Made by a program: the position numbers and the translations under genes
The notes under the pieces: generated by a model
What the model saw: only the letters and a program-made list of their open reading frames with translations
What the model was told of the DNA's origin: nothing
Databases searched by the model: none
Part shown: positions 25,036 through 33,002 of the stretch, piece after piece
Position numbering within the stretch: the stretch's first letter is position 1
Layout of the letters: each line of letters starts with the position of its first letter
Assembly: GCA_021792555.1 (NCBI GenBank)
Contig: JAJYUL010000010.1
Location: 21,912 to 85,911, forward strand
Source of the DNA: Pseudomonadota bacterium
GTDB taxonomy: Bacteria > Pseudomonadota > Gammaproteobacteria > Steroidobacterales > Steroidobacteraceae
Length of the DNA stretch: 64,000 nucleotides
Direction of reading: 5' to 3'

Positions 25036-25716
25036 ATGCGGTATTGGCTGGTGATGCCCGCCGCCGGCATTGGCCGCCGGTTCGGCGCTGAGCGCCCCAA
25101 GCAGTACGCGCCGCTGCGCGGCCGCACCGTGATCGAGTGGGCGCTCGCGCCGTTTCTGCGCGATGTGCGCTGCGCCGGGGCGATGGTCGCGCTCGCCGAG
25201 GGCGATCCGTACTGGCGCGAGATCGCCCCGCCGCAGGTGATGACCGCCGCAGGCGGTCCGGAGCGCAGCCACTCGGTGCGCAATGCGCTCGCGGCGCTTG
25301 CGCCGCACGCGGGCGGGGAGGACTGGGTGCTGGTGCATGATGCGGCGCGGCCCTGCCTGCCGGCCTCCGATCTGGAGCGGCTGCTCACCGAGCTCGCCGC
25401 CCATCCCGTCGGCGGGCTGCTCGCGGTGCCGGCGGCCGATACGCTCAAGCGCGCCGATGCATCCCTCTGCGTGGCCGAGACCGTCGACCGCACGGGCCTG
25501 TGGCGGGCCCTGACGCCGCAGATGTTCCGCTACGCACCGCTGTGCCGGGCGCTCGATCGGGCGCACGCAGCCGGGCGCTGCCCGACGGACGAGGCGCAGG
25601 CGCTCGAGTGGCTGGGCGGGGCACCGGCGCTCGTGAGCGGCTCGGCGGCGAACCTGAAGATCACCAGCGCGGCGGATCTCGCCCTCGCCGCGGCATTGTT
25701 GGAGGCGGCTGAATGA
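25036..25716 (+). CDS. ispD: 2-C-methyl-D-erythritol 4-phosphate cytidylyltransferase
   Basis: MEP-pathway enzyme that makes CDP-methylerythritol from MEP and CTP. The 226-residue product has the nucleotidyltransferase motif [32 protein letters not shown] and the C-terminal [12 protein letters not shown]. The stop overlaps the ispF ATG by four bases. Separate from, not fused to, IspF (some bacteria carry a fusion). Confidence 0.97.
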   Translation: MRYWLVMPAAGIGRRFGAERPKQYAPLRGRTVIEWALAPFLRDVRCAGAMVALAEGDPYWREIAPPQVMTAAGGPERSHSVRNALAALAPHAGGEDWVLVHDAARPCLPASDLERLLTELAAHPVGGLLAVPAADTLKRADASLCVAETVDRTGLWRALTPQMFRYAPLCRALDRAHAAGRCPTDEAQALEWLGGAPALVSGSAANLKITSAADLALAAALLEAAE

Positions 25717-26189
25717 GAGTCGGATCGGGTTTCGATGTGCATGCCTTCGGTCCCGGCGAGCACGTGATGCTCGGCGGGGTGCGCGTGCCGCACACCCACG
25801 GCGTGCTCGCGCACTCCGATGGCGATGTGCTGCTGCATGCGCTGACCGATGCGCTGCTCGGCGCCGCGGGGCTCGGGGACATCGGCCAGCATTTCAAGGA
25901 CACCGATCCGCGCTGGAAGGGCGCCGACAGCGCCCACTTCGTGCAGGCGACGCTCGCGATGCTGCGCGCGCGCGGCCTGCGCGTCGGCAATGCCGACCTC
26001 ACGCTGCTCGCCGAGCGGCCCAAGCTCGGCGCGTTCCGCGAGGCGATCCGCGCGCGCATCGCAGAGCTCCTCGAGGTCTCGCCCGAGGCGGTCAACGTCA
26101 AGGCGACCACCACCGAGCAGCTCGGGTTCCTCGGCCGCGCCGAGGGCATTGCGGCCCAGGCGGTGGTGCTGCTCACCGATTCGCCTTGA
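25713..26189 (+). CDS. ispF: 2-C-methyl-D-erythritol 2,4-cyclodiphosphate synthase
   Basis: Zinc enzyme of the MEP pathway, cyclising CDP-ME 2-phosphate. The 158-residue product starts with [14 protein letters not shown], in which the Asp and His of DVH are metal ligands. It continues with [20 protein letters not shown] (further His ligand), [11 protein letters not shown], and ends [20 protein letters not shown]. Start overlaps ispD. In relatives truD follows directly; here a PNGase A-like gene intervenes. Confidence 0.98.
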   Translation: MRVGSGFDVHAFGPGEHVMLGGVRVPHTHGVLAHSDGDVLLHALTDALLGAAGLGDIGQHFKDTDPRWKGADSAHFVQATLAMLRARGLRVGNADLTLLAERPKLGAFREAIRARIAELLEVSPEAVNVKATTTEQLGFLGRAEGIAAQAVVLLTDSP

Positions 26190-26317
26190 GGCCCGGCATC
26201 CCTTGGCGCCTGGCCGCGTGCCGTGGTAGCGTTCAGCCTCGATGAGGGCGCGCTAACCATAACTCGAATGCGGGCCGGCCTCCCGGGGGTTGCGACCCGC
26301 GCGTGCAAGGGGGGCTT

Positions 26318-28102
26318 ATGCGTGGATCTGCGAAATTCTCGCAACTCACGGTGCTGGGGGCCGTTGTGCTCGGCTTGCTGCTGCCGCTCGCCGCCGCGCG
26401 GGCGCGGGATGGGGGAGCGGGGGAGGGACTGAACATCCCGCCCGCCCCGCAGATCGGGCAGCAGAACGTGGCGAGCGCGGATCTGCTGGTCGCGCATCCG
26501 CCGACCCGCCCGTGCATCGTCACGCTCTTTGCGTCCGACACGTTCAACGACTACGCGCCGCGGCCGTTCGCCTACAGCCCGCCGGCCGATTGCCCCGGCC
26601 TGTGGGCCAAGGTCGTGTTCGTGGCGCATTTCAACGAGAACCCAGGCGTGCAGTTCGACCGCACCGCCTATGTGTTTATCGGCAACGCGGCGCTGTATTT
26701 CGGTACCACGCCCGAGCCGACCTCGACCGTGGGCCCGGTCTGGACGGTCGAGCGCGACGTGACCGCCTACAGCGCGCTGCTCGCCGAGCCGCACTCGGGC
26801 GCGGCCACCATTTTCAATATCGTCAACAGCACCTACACCGGCGTGATCCACGGCAGCGGCTATCTCTACTTCTATCCGCTCGCCGGGCCGCGTGGTGAGC
26901 GCGGCAGTGACGATGCCGCGCGCCTGGCCTCCGCGGACGTGCCCTCGGCGGTCTATCCGCTCAACAGCGGCAATCAGCCGAGCTATCTGGACTCGCCCGC
27001 GAATGCGCTCGCCAGACAGTTTGTGTTTCCCACCAACATGACGCGCATGTACCTGCTGATCACCGCGCAGAGCCAGATCGGCGATGAGTTCTGGTACACC
27101 TGCGTGCCCGATCAGTACGCCGCCGAGCTGCAGAACTGCGGCAACACCGGCTATCGTCAGGTGGTGGTGCAGGTCGACGGGCGCACGGTAGCCTATGCGC
27201 CGGTGTCTCCGTGGATCTACACCGGCGGTATCGATCCGTTCCTCTGGCAGCCGACCCCCGGGGCGCAGACGCTGAACTTCACGCCCTACCGCGTCAATCT
27301 GACGCCGCTCGTGGCGGAGCTCGACGACGGTGAGCCGCACACGATCTCCGTGAGCGTGTACAACGACGGCAATTACTTCTCGGTGGCGGCCAACCTGCTC
27401 GTGTACCAGGACCGGCAGGTGCGCGCGCTGAGCGGTGCGGTGACCGCAGTGGACGTGCCGGCGCTCGATCCGACGGTGAGCGCGGATCTGTCGAGCGGCA
27501 GTGCCGGCCTCATCAGCGGCTCGGTGACGGTCAGCTCGGCGGTGCACACGCGGCTCGCCGGCTATATCGATCTGCCGGACGGCCTGCGCCGCACCGAGGT
27601 CGAGCAGGACTTCAACTTCGCCAACCGCCAGAATTACACCATCAACAGCACCGTCTACGATCAGCAGATCGCCCTCGCCAGCTCGGTGCGCACGCTCACG
27701 CGGGTGAGCGGCGCGGATGGGCGCGCGGCCGTGAAAGTGCGCACCTGGAGCTTCCCGCTCAGCCTCGACTACGATCAGGTCGAGCAGGCAAATGGTGATT
27801 ACGACATTACAAGCACCGTGCTGCAGCATTACGCGGCGAGCCGCTTGCCGTCCTTCAGCGCTGCGGCGGGCCGGGCGGTGAGCGACCGGGTGCAGGCCGA
27901 GGACACCCTCGAGCTCGATCCGAGCTTCAATTTCCTCGGCCATTCGGGCATGTCCGGTTCGCAGCAGTTCGAGTTCCAGAGCCGCGGCCGCGGCGAGCCG
28001 CTGTGCTACGAGCGCACCATCACCAACCTCGCCAATGCCGTCGCCGCCGTGCACGACGCGCGGCACTGCGAGCTGTTGAGGGGCGATGACGGGCGGCACT
28101 GA
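26318..28102 (+). CDS. Secreted peptide N-glycanase A (PNGase A) family protein
   Basis: Predicted to cleave the amide bond between asparagine and N-linked glycans, or glycosylasparagine-like substrates, outside the cytoplasm. The ATG at 26318, preceded by AAGGGGGG, gives 594 residues with a signal peptide (MRGSAKFSQL to AAARA, about 28 aa). The match to the plant-type PNGase A family is in ordered blocks: residues 66-95 (IVTLFASDTFND and FAYSPPADCPG), 114-190 (DRTAYVFIGNA, WTVERDVTAYSALL, TYTGVIHGSGYLYFY), 212-310 (YPLNSGNQPSY, GDEFWYTCVPD, YRQVVVQVDGRTV, PWIYTGGIDPFLWQP) and 318-365 (NFTPYRVNLTP, DGEPHTISVSVYN, VAANLLVYQD). Six cysteines (66, 92, 262, 274, 563, 584) fit disulfides in the periplasm or outside. 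It splits the usual ispF-truD neighbourhood. Family assignment is from memory of the motifs; substrate and activity are inferred. Confidence 0.85.
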   Translation: MRGSAKFSQLTVLGAVVLGLLLPLAAARARDGGAGEGLNIPPAPQIGQQNVASADLLVAHPPTRPCIVTLFASDTFNDYAPRPFAYSPPADCPGLWAKVVFVAHFNENPGVQFDRTAYVFIGNAALYFGTTPEPTSTVGPVWTVERDVTAYSALLAEPHSGAATIFNIVNSTYTGVIHGSGYLYFYPLAGPRGERGSDDAARLASADVPSAVYPLNSGNQPSYLDSPANALARQFVFPTNMTRMYLLITAQSQIGDEFWYTCVPDQYAAELQNCGNTGYRQVVVQVDGRTVAYAPVSPWIYTGGIDPFLWQPTPGAQTLNFTPYRVNLTPLVAELDDGEPHTISVSVYNDGNYFSVAANLLVYQDRQVRALSGAVTAVDVPALDPTVSADLSSGSAGLISGSVTVSSAVHTRLAGYIDLPDGLRRTEVEQDFNFANRQNYTINSTVYDQQIALASSVRTLTRVSGADGRAAVKVRTWSFPLSLDYDQVEQANGDYDITSTVLQHYAASRLPSFSAAAGRAVSDRVQAEDTLELDPSFNFLGHSGMSGSQQFEFQSRGRGEPLCYERTITNLANAVAAVHDARHCELLRGDDGRH

Positions 28103-28140
28103 CTGGCGGCGGATGCAGCGCGTGTGCCGCCGGGGCGCCG

Positions 28141-29178
28141 ATGCGCCCTGAGGCGGCGTTCGACCCGCCGCGCGCGCACGGGGAGCCGCTCGCCCGGGTG
28201 AGCGTGCGCACCGAGCCCGAGGACTTCCACGTGGAGGAGTCCCTGGGGTTCGCGCCCGACGGTGCCGGCGCGCACGTGCTGCTGCAGGTGCGCAAGCGGG
28301 ATGCCAACACTGCGTGGGTGGCGCGAGAGCTGGCCAGGCTCGCCGGCTGCCGGCCGGGCGACGTCGGCTACGCCGGGCTGAAGGACCGGCGCGCGGTGGC
28401 GGTGCAGTGGTTCTCCGTGCCGCGCGGGCCGCGCCCGAGCGGGCAGTGGCCGGGCGTGAGCGGGGAGGGCTTCGAGGTGCTCGCCGCCCATGAGCACGCG
28501 CGCAAGCTGCCGCGCGGAGCGCTCGAGGGCAACCGATTCCGCATCCGCGCGCGCGGGGCGCCGCCGCCGCCGGAGCTGCTCGAGGCGCGCATCGCGCTCA
28601 TCGGCGCGCGCGGCGTGCCGAACTATTTCGGGCCGCAGCGCTTCGGGCGCGGCGGCGGCAATCTCGAGCGCGTCCCGCCCGATGCGCGCAGCCTGCGCCC
28701 CGCGGAGCGCGGCTTCGTGCTCTCGGCCGCGCGCAGCCTGGTGTTCAACGCGGTGCTGGCCGAGCGGGTGCGCACGGCCCGCTGGGCGCAGCTGCAAAGC
28801 GGTGATCGCGCCATGCTCGATGGACGCGGCAGTCATTTCGCCGTCGAGGTCCCCGATGCGGCGCTGCGCGAGCGGGCCGAGCGGCTGGAGATTCACCCGA
28901 GCGGGCCGCTCTGGGGGCGCGGGGAGCCGGAGTGCCAGGGCGAGGTGCGCGCGCTCGAGGCGCGTGTGGCTGGGCAGTATCCGCAGTGGTGCGCCCTGCT
29001 CGAGGCCGCCGGCATGCGCCAGGAGCGGCGCAGTCTGCGCCTGGCGGTGCGCGAGCTGAGCGCGCACATCGAGGCGGACTCGGTGGTGCTTCAGTTCCGT
29101 CTCGCGCGCGGAGCGTTCGCCACGGCGGTGCTGCGCGAGCTGTTCGCGCTCGGGGATTACGAGGAGAGCAGCACGTAG
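28141..29178 (+). CDS. truD: tRNA pseudouridine(13) synthase
   Basis: Isomerises uridine 13 of tRNA-Glu. The 345-residue product has the TruD catalytic motif VGYAGLKDRRA (nucleophilic Asp82), the N-terminal EDFHVEESLGF, and the family elements GNRFRIRARG, VPNYFGPQRFGRGGGN and LEGNRF. The C-terminal part AGMRQERRSLRL and LRFAR-like FRLARGAFATAVLRE closes the fold. It begins 38 nt after the PNGase A-like gene. Its last 22 bases overlap the 3' end of the convergent Smr gene. Confidence 0.95.
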   Translation: MRPEAAFDPPRAHGEPLARVSVRTEPEDFHVEESLGFAPDGAGAHVLLQVRKRDANTAWVARELARLAGCRPGDVGYAGLKDRRAVAVQWFSVPRGPRPSGQWPGVSGEGFEVLAAHEHARKLPRGALEGNRFRIRARGAPPPPELLEARIALIGARGVPNYFGPQRFGRGGGNLERVPPDARSLRPAERGFVLSAARSLVFNAVLAERVRTARWAQLQSGDRAMLDGRGSHFAVEVPDAALRERAERLEIHPSGPLWGRGEPECQGEVRALEARVAGQYPQWCALLEAAGMRQERRSLRLAVRELSAHIEADSVVLQFRLARGAFATAVLRELFALGDYEESST

Positions 29179-29690
29179 ATGGCTCCGGTACCGCCATCGA
29201 CCGCCCGCGCCGAGACGAAGGCGACCACGGGTGCGAACCGGCGCAGCGCCGAGGCGACCATGCCCTTGAGGACCGGCCCGCGGTGACCGGAGCGCAGCCC
29301 CTTGCCATGGATCACCCGCACGCAGCGCCAGCCCCGCCGCAGCGCCTCGGCCATGAACTCACGCAGGGCCTGCTTGGCCTGCGGCATGGTCAGGCCGTGC
29401 AGGTCGAGCTCGGCCTGCACGCGGTATTCCCCGCGGCGCAGCCGCCGCAGCACACCAAGCTGCACGCCCTCGCGGCGGAAGACGAGCTCGTCCCCGGCCG
29501 CGAGCGCCGGATCGAGCGGGTCCTCGCTGAGGCTCTCGGCGAGCACGGCCCGCCGGTCGGCCCGCGTGAAGCGCGCCGCCGGGGCCGGCTTGGGCCGCTC
29601 GCCCGCTCCGGCGGGGCGCTCGAGCGGCTTGACGTCGCGCACGGCTTGCCGGAAGAGCCGCCGCTCATCTTCGGGGTCCGAAGCGCACAC
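29157..29690 (-). CDS. Smr/MutS2-domain endonuclease-like protein
   Basis: 177 residues on the minus strand. The C-terminal Smr domain (about 95-177) shows [16 protein letters not shown] and [20 protein letters not shown], the LDLHG and HGKG signatures of the family also found in E. coli YdaL/YfcN (SmrA/SmrB). The N-terminal 90 residues are charged and variable. It starts with GTG at 29690, with GGAGGT just upstream, and its 3' end overlaps truD by 22 nt. SmrB-type proteins cut mRNA at collided ribosomes; whether this one does so is inferred from the domain only. Confidence 0.9.
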   Translation of the reverse strand: MCASDPEDERRLFRQAVRDVKPLERPAGAGERPKPAPAARFTRADRRAVLAESLSEDPLDPALAAGDELVFRREGVQLGVLRRLRRGEYRVQAELDLHGLTMPQAKQALREFMAEALRRGWRCVRVIHGKGLRSGHRGPVLKGMVASALRRFAPVVAFVSARAVDGGTGAIYVLLSS

Positions 29691-29715
29691 GCTACCTCCG
29701 CGGATTTTGCTTCCA

Positions 29716-29722
29716 GTATAGT
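29716..29722. promoter_or_regulatory. Candidate -10 element in the smr/surE divergent gap
   Basis: The 77-nt gap between the divergent smr and surE starts contains GTATAGT. Read rightwards this is a -10-like TATAGT at 29717 (46 nt before surE). Read leftwards, from 29721, it is TATACT for the smr gene. No clear -35 box is seen on either strand, so this is only a candidate. Confidence 0.3.
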
Positions 29723-29767
29723 CGCGGCCTTCCCGGGGAGCGTCCTCGCCGAGACTTTGTTCCGCAC

Positions 29768-30526
29768 GTGAAAATACTGCTCAGCAACGACGACGGCTAC
29801 CTGGCCCAGGGTATCCGCGTTCTGCGCCGCCGGCTGGCCGATCTGGCCGAGGTCACCGTCGTCGCCCCCGACCGCAACCGCAGCGGCGCGAGCAATTCGC
29901 TCACGCTCGACATGCCGCTGCGGGTGCTCGAGATCGAGCCGGGGCTCTACTGCGTGCAGGGCACGCCGACCGACTGCGTGCACCTGGCGATCACCGGACT
30001 CTTTGACTTCGAGCACGACATGGTGGTCTCGGGCGTCAACGACGGGGCCAATCTCGGCGACGACGTGCTCTATTCGGGCACCGTTGCTGCGGCGATCGAG
30101 GGCCGCTTCCTCGGCCTGCCGACGCTGGCGGTCTCGCTGTGCACCCGCCCGGGCAGCGGCGGGCACTTCGAGACCGGCGCCGCGGTGGCGCACCGGCTCA
30201 TCGCCGAGATGCTCGCCCGGCCGCTCGATGCCTCCCTCATCCTCAACGTGAACGTTCCGGACGTGCCGCTCGAGGCGCTGCGCGGCTTCCGCGGCACCCG
30301 TCTCGGCTACCGGCACCGCTCCGAGCCGATCATCCCGGCGCGCGACCCGCGCGGCCGTCCGGTGTACTGGGTCGGGCCGGCCGGCTCGCAGCAGGACGCC
30401 GGCCCCGGCACCGACTTTCACGCCATCGACGCAGGCTACGTCTCGGTGACGCCGCTGCAGATCGACCTGACCCGCCACGCGGCGCTCGCGCCCCTGCAGG
30501 GCTGGCTGGAGGGGATCGATGGCTGA
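29768..30526 (+). CDS. surE: 5'/3'-nucleotidase SurE
   Basis: Cytoplasmic metal-dependent nucleotidase acting on nucleoside monophosphates and short polyphosphates. The 252-residue product begins [15 protein letters not shown] with the metal-binding DD pair at residues 8-9. It has [18 protein letters not shown], the [11 protein letters not shown] loop, [20 protein letters not shown] and [15 protein letters not shown]. It starts with GTG at 29768 and overlaps pcm by 8 nt. The surE-pcm pair is conserved in Gammaproteobacteria. Confidence 0.97.
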   Translation: MKILLSNDDGYLAQGIRVLRRRLADLAEVTVVAPDRNRSGASNSLTLDMPLRVLEIEPGLYCVQGTPTDCVHLAITGLFDFEHDMVVSGVNDGANLGDDVLYSGTVAAAIEGRFLGLPTLAVSLCTRPGSGGHFETGAAVAHRLIAEMLARPLDASLILNVNVPDVPLEALRGFRGTRLGYRHRSEPIIPARDPRGRPVYWVGPAGSQQDAGPGTDFHAIDAGYVSVTPLQIDLTRHAALAPLQGWLEGIDG

Positions 30527-31181
30527 CCTGCGCTTCGCGGGCATCGGGATGACCTCCGCGCGCACGCGCGACCGGCTGGTGCAGCGCCTGCGCGAGCAGG
30601 GCATCAGCAACCTCGCCGTGCTCGATCGGATCCGCAACGTGCCGCGGCACATCTTCGTCGATGAGGCCCTCGGCAGCCGCGCCTACGAGGACACCGCGCT
30701 GCCGATCGGCTTCGGCCAGACCATCTCCCAGCCCTACATCGTGGCGCGCATGAGCGAGGCGCTGCTCGAGGGCGGTCCGCTCGGCAACGTGCTCGAAGTG
30801 GGCACCGGCTGCGGCTACCAGACCGCTGTCCTGGCGCCGCTCGTGGAGCGGCTGTTCACCATCGAGCGCATCGCCGGGCTGCTCGATCGGGCCAAGGAGC
30901 GCCTCAAAGAGCTCGACATCCGCAACGTCAAATTCCATCACGGCGACGGCACGCAGGGCTGGAAGTCCCAGGCGCCGTTCGAGGGCATCCTGGTGGCCGC
31001 CGCGCCGCTCGCGGTGCCGCAGGCGCTGTTGCGCCAGCTCGCCCCGGGCGGGCGCCTGATCGTGCCCGTGGGCGAGGACGGCAAGCAGGAGCTGATGCGC
31101 TTCACGCGCCGCGAGCAGGGCGTGACCCGCGAGTCGCTCGGCCACGTGGCGTTCGTGCCACTGCTCGGCGGCAAAGGCTGA
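30519..31181 (+). CDS. pcm: Protein-L-isoaspartate O-methyltransferase
   Basis: Repairs isoaspartyl residues in aged proteins with S-adenosylmethionine. The 220-residue product has the N-terminal family block [16 protein letters not shown], the [19 protein letters not shown] substrate loop, the SAM motif [18 protein letters not shown], and the closing [15 protein letters not shown]. It is the last gene of the surE operon. The nlpD and rpoS genes that follow pcm in E. coli and Pseudomonas are absent. Confidence 0.96.
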   Translation: MADLRFAGIGMTSARTRDRLVQRLREQGISNLAVLDRIRNVPRHIFVDEALGSRAYEDTALPIGFGQTISQPYIVARMSEALLEGGPLGNVLEVGTGCGYQTAVLAPLVERLFTIERIAGLLDRAKERLKELDIRNVKFHHGDGTQGWKSQAPFEGILVAAAPLAVPQALLRQLAPGGRLIVPVGEDGKQELMRFTRREQGVTRESLGHVAFVPLLGGKG

Positions 31182-31589
31182 GCGCGCGCGGCGGGGAGCT
31201 CCCGCGTGCCGATCGACGTGAGCTTATCCAGATAACTGATTGAAATCAGGAATCCGTTCGATCAGGAAAACGCTGCGGGGCCGTGCGCCGCCGAGTGCAC
31301 CCGCGCCCTGGCGCGGCGGCACCGTCGCGTGCGGAAAACGCTTGCCACCGCGAAACGCCCATGGTTAACATACCCCCGTCTCTGCTCGGCGACATGCGTG
31401 TTGCCGCAGAGGCGGAAGGAGAGGGCACAGGGAGGAGGGGAGCTGGCAGAAAAGCAACAAATCGATCGCGACCCTCAAAAGCAATAATACGCCAGCGCGC
31501 CACAGCAGCGTTCGGCGCGCCGGGTCGGCGGGTTGAGTGCCTCTCCCCCTGTGCCTTCTTTATCCCCGGGTGCGCCGCAGCGCCGGCGC
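31182..31589. other. 408-bp gap between convergent genes, no gene supported
   Basis: This gap lies between the 3' ends of pcm and the Mth938-like gene. Short open frames exist but none has a convincing start or recognisable sequence. It contains a palindrome CTGATT-GA-AATCAG (31236-31249) in an unusually AT-rich stretch and a 7-bp hairpin GCGCGCC/GGCGCGC (31495-31501, 31514-31520). An inverted pair GGCACAGGG/CCCTGTGCC lies about 31424 and 31549. A small RNA or relic sequence is possible. Confidence 0.4.
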
Positions 31590-31961
31590 TCACGAAAAAA
31601 ACAACGCCGCGGCGACTCGCCGGTCCTCGTGCACCAGGATGTTGAAGGTGCGGCAGGCGGCCCCGAGATCCATCATTTCCAGTCCGATGGCGCGCGCGCT
31701 GAAGGCGGCGCGGAGCGGCGCGGGCGCGAAGCGCTGGCGCGCGCCGGTGCCGATCAGCACGATCTGCGGCTCGAGCGCGAAAATATCCTCCAGATGCGCC
31801 GCCTCGAGCGCCTCGAAGCGCACCGGCGCCCACTCGGTGATCAGCCGCTCGGCGGTGATGATGCAGCTGGCGCGCACCACCGTCTGCCCGACGCGCAGCT
31901 CCTGCGGCGAGTAGGCCCGGACCGTATTGATCTGCGTTGCGCTCTCTAAGGTGAATCGCAT
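31590..31961 (-). CDS. Mth938-like (DUF498) domain protein
   Basis: 123 residues on the minus strand. The family signature is in the second half: QIVLIGTGARQRFAPAPLRA, then GLEMMDLGAACRTFNILVHE and RRVAAALF. The group includes Methanothermobacter Mth938 and mitochondrial NDUFAF3, a respiratory complex I assembly factor; the bacterial function is unknown. The frame is open much further upstream, but that part is antisense to the rpfE-like gene. The ATG at 31961 gives the normal domain length. Its start lies only 18 bp from the divergent GTG at 31980. Confidence 0.88.
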   Translation of the reverse strand: MRFTLESATQINTVRAYSPQELRVGQTVVRASCIITAERLITEWAPVRFEALEAAHLEDIFALEPQIVLIGTGARQRFAPAPLRAAFSARAIGLEMMDLGAACRTFNILVHEDRRVAAALFFS

Positions 31962-31979
31962 GACGGTACGATAGCGCCC

Positions 31980-33002
31980 GTGAGCGAACTCGTCATCGTC
32001 ATTGCGGATCTGTATCTGGACCCCGACGCGGCCTCGCCGGCCCCCCGGCCCGGCGGGGCCGCGCTCGAGGGCATCGGGCCGCTGACGCGCTTTGCGCGCC
32101 GCGAGCCGCTCGAGCGCTCCTGGCGCGAGTGGGCGGCGCGCTGGCTCGGGCTCGAGCGCTATGCCGCTCTGCCGCCGGCGAGCGTGGCGGCCGCCGCGCT
32201 GCCCGCTCCGCCCGCCGCTCAGAGCGTGTGGCTCGCCGAGCCGCTGCACCTGACCGAAGGGGTCGGCCGGGTGCACCTGGAGCGGCGCGGACGGCTGCGC
32301 CTCGCTCGGGCGGAGCGCGAGCGGCTCGCCGAGCAGTTCAACGCGCTCTACGCCGGCTCCGGATGGAGCCTCGCGGCGCTGCAGTGCGGCGGGTTCGTGC
32401 TCGGGGCGCCCGGGGCCGAGCCGGTCGAGACCTGCGAGCCGGCGCGCCTGCCGGCGCGCACGCTCGCCGAATGCCTGCCGAGCGGCCCCGGCGCGCCCGC
32501 CCTGCGGCGCCTCGGCGCGGAGCTCGAGATGTGGCTGCACGACCATCCGCTCAATGCCGAGCGGGCCGCGCGCGGCGAGCCGCCGGTCTCGACGCTGTGG
32601 ATCTGGGGCGGCGGGGCGCCGCCGGCCACGCGCCTGCCCGGCGCTGCGGCGCGCGGCGCCATCCACGGCGCCGAGGGGTATCTGGCGGGCCTGGCGCACC
32701 TGGCGGGCAGCGAGTGCCGGCAGGCGCCGCCGCAGTGGCCGTATGCCCCCGGCGCGCCGATCGGGCGCGCGCTGCAGGTGCTCGAGGTGAGCGAGGCGCT
32801 GCGGCGCGAGGGGGACTTCGATCTGCTCGCGGCGGTGGCGGACCTCGACCGCCGCTGGATCGCGCCGGCCGTGGCGGCCCTGCTCGACGGGCGGCTCGAT
32901 CGGCTCTGGCTGCTCGCCAACGGGCGGGCCTGGTGCCTGCGGGCGCGCGATCGCTGGCGGCGCTGGCGGCGCGGCCGCGCGGGGCTGGGGGCGCTCACAT
33001 GA
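31980..33002 (+). CDS. rpfE: RpfE-like protein, phosphoglycerate mutase-related
   Basis: 340 residues, Ala/Arg-rich, starting with GTG and the strand SELVIVIADLYLDPDA. The C-terminal half has VSTLWIWGGGAPP, followed by AIHGAEGYLAGLAHLAG and DLDRRWIAPAVAALLDG. This is the pattern of the protein called RpfE in the Xanthomonas rpf region, which databases often label as a 2,3-bisphosphoglycerate-independent phosphoglycerate mutase-like or regulatory protein; its biochemical activity is not established. Its stop overlaps the recJ start (ATGA), as expected for an rpfE-recJ pair. The assignment rests on the motif and the neighbourhood. Confidence 0.75.
   Translation: MSELVIVIADLYLDPDAASPAPRPGGAALEGIGPLTRFARREPLERSWREWAARWLGLERYAALPPASVAAAALPAPPAAQSVWLAEPLHLTEGVGRVHLERRGRLRLARAERERLAEQFNALYAGSGWSLAALQCGGFVLGAPGAEPVETCEPARLPARTLAECLPSGPGAPALRRLGAELEMWLHDHPLNAERAARGEPPVSTLWIWGGGAPPATRLPGAAARGAIHGAEGYLAGLAHLAGSECRQAPPQWPYAPGAPIGRALQVLEVSEALRREGDFDLLAAVADLDRRWIAPAVAALLDGRLDRLWLLANGRAWCLRARDRWRRWRRGRAGLGALT

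Noticed and set aside
28932..29771. 279-codon plus-strand frame opposite the Smr gene
   Set aside because: The Smr domain motifs are on the minus strand; the plus-strand product has none.
31579..31590. 12-bp palindrome AGCGCCGGCGCT at the end of the Mth938-like gene as a terminator
   Set aside because: It has no loop and no T-run on the correct side, so it cannot form a normal terminator hairpin.
31283..31645. 120-codon plus-strand frame in the pcm/Mth938 gap
   Set aside because: Composition is that of a random GC-rich frame, it overlaps the certain minus-strand gene, and no motif is visible.
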